Assembly: GCA_024138025.1 (NCBI GenBank)
Contig: JAMXBD010001586.1
Span: 273,491-337,490, forward strand
Direction: 5' to 3'
Length of the DNA stretch: 64,000 bases
Source of the DNA: Combretum micranthum
Lineage: Eukaryota; Streptophyta; Magnoliopsida; Myrtales; Combretaceae
The notes under the pieces were generated by a model. That model ran no database searches. It saw only the letters and a program-made list of their open reading frames with translations, and was not told where the DNA came from. The position numbers and the translations under genes were made by a program. Positions 1-11,593 of the stretch are shown here, one piece after another. Numbering within the stretch: the stretch's first letter is position 1; every line of letters begins with the position of its first letter.

Positions 1-212
1 TAAACAGACCCTTTAGTAATTGATAGCCGAACCAAGTCTTGCGTACCTGATCATTGAACTAGATAAATTGAATCCAAGCTTTAACTTGGAAACTCTTTGA
101 GGAGAAATTGAATTAATCTAAAGTGGCACTAGCCTATCCATTTATATTATAGGGGTGTTTAGGTCATTTCAAGGTTCGTTTGGCATCTTAGATGATAGTT
201 ATTTTTTATTTG
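1..212. other. left edge, no feature seen
   Basis: No coding frame, RNA gene or bounded repeat is visible. The end of this stretch becomes AT-rich and leads into the duplication that follows. Confidence 0.5.
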
Positions 213-700
213 CACAAAAATTTTTTATTAAAAAATATATAAATAATAAACATATGTTCTGTCTTATGAAAATATTAAATATATTAAATATAAATAAAAT
301 ATAATTATAAATAAAAAATTTTTATACATAAAATTTAGATATAAATAAAGATGATATATAAGTTATCAAGAATGAGATTATATTTTTATTATTTTTTAAT
401 AGATATTTATTAATAAATAAATATAAATAAAAATATATTTTTAAATATAAACACAAAAATTATTTATTAAAAATATATAAATAATAAACATATGTTATAT
501 CTTGTGAAAATGTTAAATATATTAAATATAAATAAAATATAATTATAAATAAAAAATTTTTTATACATGAAATTAGATATAGGTAGAGATGATAAATGGG
601 TTATCAAAAGTGAGATTATATTTTTATTATTTTTTAATAGATATTTATTAATAAATAAATATAAATAAAATATATTTTTAAATATAAATAAATAAATACT
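213..700. repeat. AT-rich direct duplication, about 238-bp unit
   Basis: Two head-to-tail copies of an A/T-rich unit. The string 'aataataaacatatgtt' occurs near 242 and again near 480, and the following blocks (a 'gagattatatttttatt' segment, then 'atatttattaataaataaa') recur in the same order. The copies differ by scattered substitutions and short indels. The sequence type resembles the interior of AT-rich foldback MITEs, but I could not define terminal inverted repeats or a target duplication. Confidence 0.8.
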
Positions 701-739
701 AATAAAAATATAAATAAAAATCCAACAATTAAAATATAC

Positions 740-1825
740 CCTACCCTACTATGATGTTGTCTGCCTCTTGGCCATGTAAGACCAACTACAGAATAGCTTA
801 GGTTACGAGCATCTTCATCTCCTATAATCCCCGATTAGGCCACTGCCCTTACCTCATTCCCCAAACAGCTTCCATTCACAAGCACACAGGGGATAAGCGT
901 GTCAGTACGAATCTTAAAATTGAAGACCTTCATATGGAAGTCCCCAGCATTCAAATAATTAAAAACGGGGAGGTTCATCATTCGAGACAAAGGATTATGA
1001 TTCAATGAACAGAATTTTTACAAAACCAATTTATATCACGCAGGTCAGAATTTTATGGTATTCTCATCAGTCCTAAGTGATGGCACGCTTTCCCCTTTCA
1101 TGGAATAAAGGTACGGAAAGTGCGTGTATTATCATGGTTTGGTAATTTGATGCTTAATATTTGATTTTGACAAAAATAATACCTGCATTTTTTAAATTAA
1201 GGCATTTTGGGTGCTTATAGTGTTTAATTTTAAGTATATGAAGGTACTAAAATGCTTTAAGTTTGAAAGTATGATATTTTTTTTTGCTCAAAATCAAAAT
1301 TGGATATCAAATTATCAAAATCCAAAAATACAACTGCTCCTGCCTTTATTCCTTTTTTTTTTTTTTTCATCATAAGCATTTAAAAGTAATTTTGAGAAAC
1401 ACACGATTAGACGACTTACCTTTAACAAAAATGTTCCCCTCTTTTTTGGAGAGCACGTTGTTCGTGTAATAGTGCAAGGTCAGGTTGTATTTTTTCCACA
1501 GGACACGCACAAATCAAGTAGTGGATCATATTGGTCCTTTCTGATTTAAGCAAACCGATTTAAGTTTTAAAGTGTGGGATTGTGTGTGGATATGTTTCAA
1601 AGTGGAGAATGGTGTGTGATTATACAATAAATCGAAATTGTTATACTTTACAAATATGTGGTTGTTAATGCGGTTTTTTTAACTAAACTCACCGATCTCA
1701 CTTCACATTTAAATTGCCAAATTTTATTATAAAGTGAGAATATCCTAATTAAGATACCTTTCTACCTTATTAAGTTAAATAGTCGAGTCATTCCATAATC
1801 CAACTACCCTAGTTGAATTTATGGC
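740..1825. other. no gene seen
   Basis: Mixed-composition intergenic DNA. The longest open frame (near 1284-1469) is low-complexity and includes a poly-T run translated as a phenylalanine stretch. Nothing recognisable on either strand. Confidence 0.5.
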
Positions 1826-2183
1826 TCAAGGAGAACTCATGCCTCAACTTCAATGTCACAAATTTCAAAGTGAATTTTAGTGTTATTTCTCAAAAAGGAA
1901 CAATAAAATTTATTTGGGCTTTTTAAATCCTAATAAGGTATTTAAGTGTTATGAGCATAACAAGGTCAGTTAGTCATCCACATGAGGAGATAAGAATAAA
2001 ACTGATGGTTAGTTGTTCTTCATAGAAGTTAATATGGTCAATATTTTTTTAATAGCTTTTAATCGGATATTTAATAGTTTTTTTAATATCATTTAATAGG
2101 ATTTTTTAGTTGTGATTAAAAAGAATATTTTTAAAATATCATTTAATGTTTTTTAATATGATTTTTATAGTATTTTTCCTTTT

Positions 2184-2516
2184 ATGGCAAATTTTAGGTT
2201 TTTGATACAATTGTACTGCTTAGGACAAGAAAGAAGACCATTTGATCAATATTATTGCTTTGAGCCACCTTTTGCTCAATTTTCTCAAATTTCAAATTTC
2301 TTTATTGTTTTTTTTTTAGTTTCTAATTTGGATGTTTATTGTTTAGATATTCACAGAATCAATAGAAAATTAGGTCACATTCTGACATTCATGCACGAGT
2401 CAATGGGTATCGAAGTTGCTTTTGCTCTTAGAGTATCATCGCACCATGGAGACAGAACAATCAACAACAAACTATGGAAGAAATTTATGAACACGATGCT
2501 TTGGATTGAAGGATAG
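2184..2516 (+). pseudogene. gag-region open frame of relic copy A, 110 codons
   Basis: This is the longest uninterrupted frame in copy A. The protein has no family signature I recognise. It is matched at 7045-7332 in copy B, where the frame is shorter and differently placed, so it is not conserved as a coding unit. It lies between the LTR-like block and the charged gag-like stretch, and its first half may be 5' untranslated or LTR-derived. I regard it as chance-open or relic sequence rather than an expressed gene. Confidence 0.4.
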
Positions 2517-2781
2517 GATAGGTGATCAACAAGCAGTTAGATGCAGATGTAGAGCGTTGATTAGATGCAGTATTGGATCGACTTGTAGAGAGGATGAGTG
2601 CACTTGTGGAACATGAAAATAGGAATTTCAACTCTAGCCATGGAAGGAACCCCAATATGATGCCTAATGTTGATTAGGTGGATGATGGTTCCTCTTTTGT
2701 TGATGAAGAGAGCATTATGAAGAATTGCCATGTAGGTGTGGCAACCTTGTGTTGAGAAACACAAAGGCATTGTGAAATTGA

Positions 2782-3187
2782 GATGAAAACGAAGAAAAGG
2801 ATACTTTAGTCTTACTCTTATGAAAACCCAGTTTTTCGAAAGAAAGAGGAGGACAACGAAGCTGTTTTTGAGCTGTTGGTGTTGGGGGACCGATTTTTGA
2901 CATTGAATATGCTGATGGGGAGTTTTTAACCGAAGATGGTAAGCAAACATTGGTGGGTGATGAATTTTTAATTGAGGTGAGGTTGATGAAAACGAAGAAA
3001 AGGATACTTTGGTCTTACTCTTATGAAAACCCAGTTTTTCGAAAAGAAAGAGGAGGACAACGAAGCTGTTTTTGAGGTTTTTGGTGATGGGGGACCGGTT
3101 TTTGACATTGAATATGCCGAAGGGGAGTTTTTAACTAGAGATGGTAAGGGAACATTGGTGGGTGATGAGGTTGTTGAAGAGATTGCA
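2782..3187 (+). repeat. tandem duplication inside relic copy A, about 203-bp unit
   Basis: The block starting 'gatgaaaacgaagaaaagg' at 2782 starts again at 2985, and the acidic downstream coding-like sequence is repeated with it. Copy B has this block once (near 7628), so the duplication arose in copy A after the two copies separated. Confidence 0.85.
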
Positions 3188-3350
3188 GTTCTTGAAGCAG
3201 TAAGTCTATAGTGGCAGAGTTTCGCAGTGTGTTTTTGGATGAGTTACTAGATGGATTAACCCCACTATGTGATATCCAACATCAAATTGATCTTGAACTT
3301 GGAGTAGCCCTTCCAAAAAAGCAAAATTACAAAATGAGTCTATAGAGTAG

Positions 3351-3756
3351 TGATGTGGATTTTCTAATCGTAATCAATCAAATTAAATTAAAACCCTATT
3401 CTTACTTTGTAACTAATCTTAGGCAAACGTATCTACCGATTGTCGTACCAATGTAAATATAGGGGTCGTTCCACCAGGATATGTAATTACCTTAATTCTA
3501 ATATCTAGCTGGTCTAATTCGAATTATCTTAATATATCTAAGCAACTACTTAATTACTAAACCTTAGCAAAAGTGAGTGTCAACGGTTCTAATGATATCA
3601 GATCACAAGACTATCCTTAATTTTGATTCAACACTAACCCTAATTCCAATTCCTTACAAAACATTCATTAATGGTTGTTTAGGTTCTTGAACTGCAGGAA
3701 TCTCTAATTTTATCAATCTCTCTTTCAAGATGATTGAATTCTAACCTTATATGTCT
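3351..3756 (-). mobile_element. 3' portion of an Athila-like LTR, truncated
   Basis: Read on the minus strand, this matches the end of the solo LTR at 56481-57915. Shared blocks run in order through the 'caaaagtgagtgtcaa' motif and the 'aggcaa(a/g)cgta' motif to the terminal 'ccacatca'. The LTR terminus is therefore at 3351. Similarity stops near 3756, so roughly the first 1 kb of the LTR is missing. The fragment abuts gypsy relic copy A exactly where copy A loses its match to copy B, so it probably interrupted that relic. Confidence 0.8.
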
Positions 3757-4740
3757 ACAATGTCATAAATTTTATTGACATCTCAATGGTTAGATCGTGG
3801 ATTGAGCTTTTCCTTCAAATTATGTGTGTATAATTTCGAAATCTAATGTCATACCTATATATCTTTTATTCTTTTGGAAAAAAAAAAAAATAATAATAAT
3901 TTGACTTCATAGTACTTCAAGAGAAAATTCATTTAACTGTCATACATCTTTGGATGCTCTAATGGTGGAGAATGAACCAACATTATTTTGACAACTTTTA
4001 GCCTACTAAGAAAGATGGTATTTAATAGGTACAGATTAAATTTAGGAGGATTAGGAAAGCTAACATTTGGTTTCGAAATCCAAAAATAAGTTGTTAAAAG
4101 ATCTATAAGTATCATTAAATGCATTTATGCTTTCCATACATCTTTCTTAATTTTTCAAAAGGCAAACGTTAAAAGAGGAAATGGTGATATTTGTGATCAG
4201 GAACCAATGTTCAACGATGATAATTGCTCTTTGATCGTATGAACAAGCATTTCTGCAATATTGAAAAATGAGACTATCGAATACATCAATCTTGATTCGT
4301 TGTTCGCAGCAATAACCAACCATTAATCCTAGGGCAAGTATTGGATCTCATATTATCTAAATTTCTTGACATAAATTCTTGATGTGTATCTATTTTATCA
4401 AGATAGAATAGTCAATTTGACATATTGTGATACGTTGACTTTAAATGACCGAGTTAAGCTGAAGTGTAGTGGAATTCAACAAGAAATATGTAACGAGAAT
4501 GAACTAAAAATGATGCAACAATTTGTTGGAGTTATAGATCCAACTCATATGGGTCTATAACCAAGGACATCCTAAATATGTATTGGATATATTTAGAAGA
4601 AGACTTGAAGACAAAGGGTATTTATAAAAGTCAAAGTTGGTCAACATAGAAATTAATGCTGGTCAAATGGAATAAATGCAGCTAACAATTAATGTGAGCC
4701 TTCCTTGTTTTTTTTTATAAATTCTTCTTATCTTATCTTT
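3757..4740. other. no gene seen
   Basis: There is a short poly-A/AAT tract near 3880-3900, then unremarkable AT-rich sequence. No conserved coding frame on either strand. Confidence 0.45.
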
Positions 4741-4778
4741 CAGTGGAGATATACATCGATAAAGGTGTAAAAAAACGC

Positions 4779-4890
4779 CGTGAGGCGTGTGGATTGATAT
4801 ATACCAAGGAAGTGTTGAGACATGTTGTGAGGCGTGTAGATTACATACACTGGGGAGGTGTAGAGACACATAGTGGGGTGTGTAGAGGGA
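4779..4890. repeat. three imperfect 45-47-bp phrase repeats
   Basis: The phrase 'tgaggcgtgt' occurs at 4781 and 4828, with a degenerate form 'tggggtgtgt' near 4873. Each is followed by a similar purine-rich block. Phrase repeats of this kind are common inside plant LTRs, and the open frame across them on the minus strand is a by-product of the repeat. Confidence 0.6.
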
Positions 4891-5036
4891 CAAGATGTCG
4901 ATCCTTGTTCCTATGTACCACCGGTCAACGGTGATGAAAGGTGTTCCGCCTGAAGCGGTGATGAAGAGAAGAAACAAGAGAATATGATGTCTCTTCTCAA
5001 GCCTAGATTGGATAGATTTAGAGAGAGAAAGAGAGG

Positions 5037-5591
5037 GAAATATGAGACTTATGAAGAGTTTATAAGAGGGATCCTATTAACCCATTGCCTTAAGGTTTTG
5101 GTTATAGATGTGTCAAAAAGCCCAATTGTTATCATTCACAAAGCCCATTGATTTCTCCCCATTGAAGGCATACTTTAGATCCCTAACAATTGGTATCATA
5201 GCGATGGTTCGGCTGGGAATCTCCCATGGTTGGCCTACCATGTAGAAAGAAGAGCTTTGTGGTATGATTCGTCTATGAAACCTATAGTGAGTAGGTGGGA
5301 CCACTCACAAAGCGGATTTAGTGGAGTCAGTTTGATAAGCTCTTGTTGAAGGGGGAGTATGGCCTATCCCATTGTGGAGAATCACACTTGAGGGGGAGAT
5401 TGTTAGGGTGCAAGTGTGAGAATCCCACATGGAAAATGAGATTTATGTGAAGAGTTTATAAGAAGAAAGACCCATTTACTCATTACCTTAAGGTTTTGGG
5501 TTATAGATGGTGTCAAAAAGCCCAATTGTGTTATCCTTTACAAATCCCATTGGACTTCTCCTCATTGAAGGCATAATCCTGATTCCTAACA
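5037..5591 (+). mobile_element. TRIM (terminal-repeat retrotransposon in miniature)
   Basis: The 3' LTR is 5401-5591, starts TGTTAG and ends CTAACA. The 5' LTR (5037-5188) is the same sequence but lacks about the first 35 bp. It ends 'cctaaca' and is followed two bases later by a primer binding site 'tggtatcatagc' (5191-5202), complementary to the 3' end of initiator-methionine tRNA. The roughly 212-bp interior has no coding capacity and ends in a polypurine tract 'gagggggagat' (5390-5400) immediately before the 3' LTR. This is the textbook layout of a non-autonomous TRIM. Because the 5' LTR is truncated, no target site duplication can be checked. Confidence 0.9.
5191..5202 (+). other. primer binding site of TRIM (initiator tRNA-Met type)
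   Basis: 'tggtatcatagc' lies two bases after the 5' LTR end, differing by one base from the usual plant PBS 'tggtatcagagc'. Confidence 0.85.
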
Positions 5592-5954
5592 CAATCTATC
5601 AAAATCTTAGCTCGAATGCAAGCTATGGTTGCTCGAATACAAGCAATTTGGATTTTCAAATATGGAAAACCAATATATAGTGTTGGGATAATATTTTTCT
5701 TCTTTTTCTTTACTTTGTAGAATAAGATGTACATAAATATATAGCCATCCCAAGGCTTAACCAATAAAGAGATTAGAAAACTCTAGAATATTCTAACACT
5801 ATTTAGCATGTGCAAGCACATGTGTTCCTATTTTTTTATTTTTTATTTTTCTATTTTTTTTCTTTTTCTTATAATATTTCTAATTACTAAAACTAATTAT
5901 AATATATAATTTCATAATATTTACCCTATAACATTTCCCATCGCTTCAAAAACC
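5592..5954. other. no gene seen
   Basis: Sequence between the TRIM and the PRPP synthetase pseudogene: a pyrimidine-rich run (about 5820-5875) and AT-rich DNA, without coding signal. Confidence 0.5.
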
Positions 5955-6639
5955 CTTGTCCTTATTCAATTCTCATTTGCGGAAAGATTAAAACAGCTTG
6001 TGTATTGCATGTATAGACTTCTCTAGCTCCTTCTTGATGTAATGAACAACATCGTTGTGAATGTTTCCAGCAATATTTATCATGTCACCAACCATAACTG
6101 CTACTTTTCCCTTTACACCACCTATCGATTTCATAATCTCAGCTATGTTGTGAGCATGACATCTTTTATCAACAGTGGCTAATGGTGTATTGGACAGTTT
6201 TTTTGCAATTGCACGCTCTCTGGCAACTTTACCAACATCTTGAGACAACCCCCCAATCATTGGAGCATACTGCTTAGCTAGCCAGATGATCAAGTACCAC
6301 AAGCTGACCATATACATGATTCACTGGAATATCAAAATAACCTATGGACTGCCCAAAAGAAGATCCACAATCTAAAACACAATTCACACATGCTTCTATA
6401 ATCAAATTTGCAACAAGCTTCGTAAATTAATTCATACCCCTGAGTCTTTATATCACCCTTAGCATGCCCAAAATATGGAATAACAGCAGTGATATTTTTG
6501 GGTGAAGCCCTCAAACAAGCATCAATCATAATTAGAAGCTCCACAAGATTTTGATTTGCAGGAGGACATGTGGGCTACATGAGATATATATCACATCCAT
6601 AAGCACTCTCTTGTAGCTGAACATATATCTTTCAGATGG
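5955..6639 (-). pseudogene. PRS: ribose-phosphate pyrophosphokinase (PRPP synthetase, class I) pseudogene
   Basis: The family makes phosphoribosyl pyrophosphate from ribose 5-phosphate and ATP, feeding nucleotide, histidine and tryptophan synthesis. On the minus strand, collinear blocks of the enzyme are readable: 'IYVQLQES' (about 6620), 'PTCPPAN', 'ELLIMIDAC' (about 6540), '[16 protein letters not shown]', '[14 protein letters not shown]' (about 6340), 'VGKVARERAIAKKL', 'VDKRCHAHNIAE' and 'GKVAVMVGDMI' (about 6090). The last corresponds to the PRPP-binding loop, where functional enzymes read VDDMIDTAG. A D-to-G change falls inside this loop. There are in-frame stops and at least two frameshifts, and both ends are missing. 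The blocks run on without visible introns, suggesting a processed copy, though capture of spliced sequence by a transposon is also possible. The 'APLA-VDKR-H-HN' style fits the organellar class I enzymes. Confidence 0.93.
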
Positions 6640-8260
6640 CTCAAGGAAAACCCATATCTCAACTTCAATGTCACAAATTTCAAAGTGAGTTTTAGTGTAT
6701 TTCTTAAAAGGAACAATAGAATTTATTCGAGCTGTTTAAATCCTACCAAGGTATTTAAATGCTATGAGCACAACAAAGTCAGTTACTCATCCACATGAAG
6801 AGGCTACAATGAAGTTGATGATTAGTTCGTCCTTCGTAGAAGTTAATACGATCAATTTTTTTAATGCTTTTAATTGGATATTTAATAGTTTTTTCTATTA
6901 ATATCAATTAATAGGATTTTTTAGTTATGATTCAAAAAGATATCTTTAAAATATCATTTAATAGGATTTTTTTTATTTTGCCTTTTATGGCAAATTTTAG
7001 GTTTTTGACATAATTGTACACCTTAGGGCAAGATAGAAGAACATTTGATCAATATTATTGCTTTAAGCCGCCTTTTGATCAATTTTCCAAATTTCGAATT
7101 TCCCTCATTTTTGTTTTTCTTTTCCCCCAAATTTGATGTCTATCGTTTGGATATTCATAGAATCAATAGACAATTAGGTCACATTTTGACATTAATGTGT
7201 GAATCAACAGATTGTGATAATTTTCTATGTCTTTCTTTGCGTCAATGGGTATCGCAGTTGCGTTCGCTCTTAAAATATCATGGCAGTATGGAGATAGACC
7301 AATCAACAAAAAACTGTAGAGGAAATCTATGAACGTGATGATTTGGATTGAAGGATTGGGCAGATGATCGACAAGCGGTTAGATGCAGACGTAGAGTGTT
7401 GATTAAATGCAATAGTGAATTGACTTGCAAAGAAGATGAGTGCATTTATGGAAAATAAGAATAGGAATTTCAACTCTGGCCATGGAAGAAACCCTAATAT
7501 GATGCCTAATGTTGATGAGGTAGAGGATGATTCCTCTTTTGTTGATGAAGAGAGCATTATGAAGAATTGCCATATAGGTGTGGCAGACCTCGTGTTGAGT
7601 AACATCAAAGGTGTTGTGAAATTGAGATGATAATGAAGAAAAGGACACTTTGGTCTTACTCTTATGAAAACCCTTTTTTTGAAAACAAAGAGGAGGAGAA
7701 CGAAGTTGTTTTTGAGGCTATTGATGATAGGGGACTAGTTTTTGACACTGAGTATGCTGAAGAGGAGCTTTTAATTGGAGATGGTAAGGAAACAGTGGTA
7801 GGTAATGAGGTTGTTGAAGAGGTTATAGCTCCTGAAGTAGAAAGTCCATAGTAGTAGAGTTCCATAATGTGTTTCTGGATAAGTTACTAGATGGATTATT
7901 CCCACTACTTAATATCCGACATCAGATTGATCTTGAACATAGAGTAGCCCTTCCAAAAAAGAAAAATTACAAAATGAGTCTATAGAGTATGAGGAGTTAA
8001 GGACACAGGTTGAGGAGTTGTTAGCTAAGGGTTTTATTTGAGAGATTTTGAGTTCTTATGCAGTTCTAGCCCCTTTAACTTGTGGCGTATTGTGTAGTTA
8101 ATTCCAAGCGATTCTTGCATGACATGGTGAAATTTCAAGGGTGAATTCTATTGAACCCGGGGGGAGTGATGTAGTCAATATTTTTTTAAACATCTTTTAA
8201 TAGTTTTTCAATTGGATTTTCATTAATGTTTTTTTATATGATTGTCATCATTCAATAACA
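6638..8260 (+). mobile_element. degenerate Ty3/gypsy relic, copy B
   Basis: Direct repeat of copy A, sharing its start 'tggctcaagga', the LTR-like AT block near 6850-6990, the gag-like charged region (7370-7490) and the acidic downstream stretch (7627-7850). It continues into the beginning of reverse transcriptase (see separate entry) and then jumps to a pol-tail/PPT-like 'ggggggag' at 8160 followed by 'tgatgtagtcaatattt', similar to its own LTR-like block, so most of pol is deleted. Its left edge abuts the PRPP synthetase pseudogene within a base or two. Confidence 0.7.
7890..8095 (+). pseudogene. Ty3/gypsy reverse transcriptase N-terminal remnant
   Basis: Across two frames the translation reads 'IRHQIDL', then 'ALPKKKNYKMS', then 'EELRTQVEELLAKGF', matching the conserved lead-in of plant gypsy reverse transcriptase (the 'HQIDL-PGA-LP--P-YR-SP-E--EL--QV-ELL-KG-I' block). 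A stop and a frameshift separate the blocks. The catalytic region with the YVDD motif is absent. This is what identifies both relic copies as Ty3/gypsy. Confidence 0.85.
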
Positions 8261-8332
8261 TCTGTAATAATAAGCTATAACTATGAAAACTTTTTAGGTA
8301 ACCATACCTATCAATTTATAGTATAGCCAATA

Positions 8333-11300
8333 TGTAATGCCCTAAAATTTCATTCAGGCGATTATCACTACATATAATACTTTATGTATTGCACGCTTAG
8401 GTTTCCTTTAGAAGAATTTGTTTTCGTTGAACATTGCTAACCAATTTTTATTTTTAAAATCATATAATTACATTACAAAGGTAACTGGATTTGGTATAGA
8501 AAGACGATCCAAATAAAAACATTTCTAGCTTCTACTCACACAAGGTGGAAGAACTTTCACTTAAACAAAGTTTTGAAAACTTATTACAAATCATCCGCTT
8601 CTCAACTAAACCCTTAAAGAAAAACAATAGATTTTAAAGATAAATCTAGTTCTTTAAATAAAATTTAACAATACAAATAATCCAATGTCCTACTTTAATT
8701 TACTCTTTCTCTCATATCTCTAGGATCATCCATATCTGATTCATTTATCACCAATCATGATCAACATCATCATCCATCATCATTATCATAACACCTGGAA
8801 AAGGACAACAACAACAACAACAGCAACAATAATGAGCCAAAGCTCAGTACACAGTAACATAAACACACGGGCTAACATACGAACTTAGTTAAAAGTAATG
8901 CAACAACGACAATTTATTATCTTTAAATTAAAGTAAACAAATCAACACTGGAGACCTCACACTTCGAAACAATCCTGGGAACTGGCGTCCTGAGTAACAG
9001 CAGACGCTTAAGGAATTGATATAAGCAACTCGAATACCTATATCTCTTACATAACATTACAAGAAAATAGCATCATTTAGGGTTCACAGCCATTACCCAT
9101 CTTTACTCAATCTTAGTCCGTAATGTTAGTTAATTCAAATGATCCCATAAATGTGAACTAAAACATCTTACTTCACTCCAAACTTAAGTAAACCTTATGC
9201 TAATATCATTTGCCCCATCAACTATCTATCGAGCCACTTATGAAAGTCATTGCATCATGACAGGAGTGACCTAAGCACCTAAATTATCATGTTCTCCAGG
9301 AACAAGGTTGCTGCCTTTCGGATTAGATTTAATGGCACGAACACAAGCAACACTCATTTGTTAAGCCAAGTTTAAGTTTTTAATTCATTTAAGATGACTA
9401 TCTTAGCATACAACATGCAAGTTATTGCATACCTTTTATAAAAATCCAAACAGAGTCTCAAAAGCCCTTTTTGAAGATATATTAGACATTTATATATTCA
9501 AGAATAAAATCATATAAGAAATTCAATTAATTATCTATTGTATTAAACTTTTATTAAACCCTATTTGATTAAATACTAATTAGGAACCCGCTATGACTTC
9601 GAATATCACCTTGCCAAAATACAAATAATTTTCCATTGTCTATCAAAGTGTTTCTTTTCACTTTGTTTATACTATTTTATTATAACAACATCATCAAAAC
9701 ATTCATTATCCAAACAAACACACATTTGGAACAACATTCTCCCTATGCTATTCATGGTTTATTCGAACTTATTATTCTAACTAATTATAACTTATTAAGC
9801 CTATATTATCTTAACTTAGCCATATTAATTAGAGTTAATCATTTAATACAATTACTAAGCCAAGTTGATTAAACTTAATCAATCTAATTCATTTTAACTC
9901 ACTATAACTTATTAAGTCAAGTTGAAATTAAGTTTATTAACTAAGTTTATTTTATATCTAACTTTCACATTTAATCTAGTTATTTATTAAATCTATAAAT
10001 TCACTAAACTCATGTTTAATTATATTATTTAACTAATATGACATATCAACTATTATTCATCTACTTTATTTATTATTTATTTTTTAATTTTTGAACAACA
10101 TCAAGGAACAGATCATGCCTGTAACGGAGGTCATGATCCTCATTACTGGCCTCATCACACCTGTGGTGCAGGCCATGATGGTTATCTTAGTCCTTGTCAT
10201 ACCCGTGACAAAGAGATAATGCCTTTTGTTACATCATGATATAGGCCATGTTATTTGAAAATCATGATTGGAGGAGATCATACCCTCTGTTACGGTCGTG
10301 ATGTTGATCACAAGCAACATAACGCTCGTTATCATGCTTTAACTTTTGATTAGAGGAGATCACGGTCTTTGTCATGCCCATGATCACCCCTGATTTTATT
10401 TTTGGCCCCTATCACCGGCCGTGATATGGCTATGATGAACATAGGAAACTTGTTATGCTTTTCCTTTGTCTTTTATATAAGTTCTAACTATTTGTACCTA
10501 ACATACATTGACAAAATAACTTGTTCTTAATATACTCATACGTAATCTTAACCCATGAATACTTTTACATACATTTTTATATCATATTTCCACCATTCAT
10601 TCCATCAAATACTTAGTCTACCCATACTCATATATATATATATATACATATTTAGGTTTTTAGCATACATGACCATATATCTTCAATTTATTATTATTAT
10701 ACAAGTTCTACATATCTAGTTAATACAACATTTGTATGCATAAACAACAATCAAAACAAGAAAAAACTAAACTTATCTTTTTAGAAAAATCCAAAGAGAT
10801 TGGTCTTCTCTACTACTACTATTACTATTTAGCTTGGTGTAGCTTCTTCAAGCTAATTTCCTCCTTCGATATTGTTTTCCATCTTGAAATTCTCTTTTAA
10901 TCTTGTTAGACTTGAGATTTGTGGTGTGATTTTGAAAAAGAAAAGAAGAAGAAAAGGAAGATAAGAAGAAAAGAGAAGAAAGAGAAATTAGAAAAGAGAA
11001 GAAGGAAAAAGAAAAAAGAAAAGAAAAGGGGCAAGTGGTTTATAAAGAAAGAAGGGAAAAAGTAAAATTAAGATAAAATTCATAATTAGTTAGAAATAAT
11101 TGGGAACATATATTAGAAATTCATGACTTGATATAAAAATGCAATTCGAAAGTTTTAGTTTACGAAAATCTACATTTAATTCGATTCGATTTAAAACTGA
11201 TATTTTTAAACAATAATTGATTTTAAAAATATGAAGATTTAAGGAGATGAAAGTTAACTAAAATATGAAAGGTTAGGAGTTTACGAAAGACTTAAAATCT

Positions 11301-11502
11301 CAATTTCAATCTAGATCTATTTAATAATTTAATTTATGTCAAATTATCTAAACATAAATCATGGTTTGTTTTACTTGAACTATTTAATTATCTAAGGTAT
11401 ATTTCCAACTTAGCTTAAATTCAATATAATAATTAACTATCTATTATGTTTTCACTTGAATCATTTCTAATTTAACTAGGTGAGAGTTTGAGGTATTTCA
11501 CA
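8333..11502. mobile_element. long LTR-like unit, copy 1 (gypsy, Del/Tekay-like)
   Basis: Begins 'tgtaatgccctaaaa' and ends 'gaggtatttcaca', giving TG...CA ends whose outer bases are inversely complementary, the 'TGTAA-ACCC ... GGGT-TTACA' style of Del/Tekay chromovirus LTRs. Inside are a (CAA)n run near 8809, the marker 'gagtaacagc' at 8992, a block of phrase-like repeats (10100-10430), and a purine-rich block (10935-11040). The same order of markers recurs in units at 12.3-14.9 and 15.1-17.6 kb. No gag or pol is present, so it is a solo LTR or part of a tandem LTR array. Transcription orientation is not settled. Confidence 0.6.
10100..10430. repeat. phrase-like internal repeats within LTR-like copy 1
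   Basis: Variants of 'gatcat', 'catgatg' and 'ggccatgat' recur many times, with alternating 'gtaacgg' and 'gtcat' phrases. Plant chromovirus LTRs often contain a comparable motif-rich block based on 'acacggccgtgt'-like palindromes. The counterpart in copy 3 is at 16700-16870. Confidence 0.6.
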
Positions 11503-11593
11503 ATAAGCACATATATCATTCCCACGAGAATCTTGAATTACTAGTGCTTACTTCATTATCTACTATCAAACATCACAATCAAAATGATGTAAT

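Larger units (their letters stand above)
1826..3350 (+). mobile_element. degenerate Ty3/gypsy relic, copy A
   Basis: This segment is repeated in the same orientation at 6638-7990 (copy B). Both copies begin at 'tggctcaagga'. They run through an LTR-like AT-rich block ('gtcaatatttttttaa'), a gag-like stretch whose charged, arginine- and aspartate-rich frame (about 2520-2640) resembles the coiled region of plant gypsy Gag proteins, and a downstream stretch ending in the sequence just before reverse transcriptase. The frame is broken by many stops. Copy A stops at 3350, where an LTR fragment in the opposite orientation joins it, while copy B continues into RT. An internal 203-bp duplication is present only in copy A. 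Family-level assignment rests on copy B's RT start. Confidence 0.7.

Noticed and set aside
2500..2520. 'tttggattgaagga' resembles the start of miR159
   Set aside because: It lies in the gag region of a gypsy relic and recurs in copy B ('tttggattgaaggatt'); the remainder of the miRNA and a precursor hairpin are absent.
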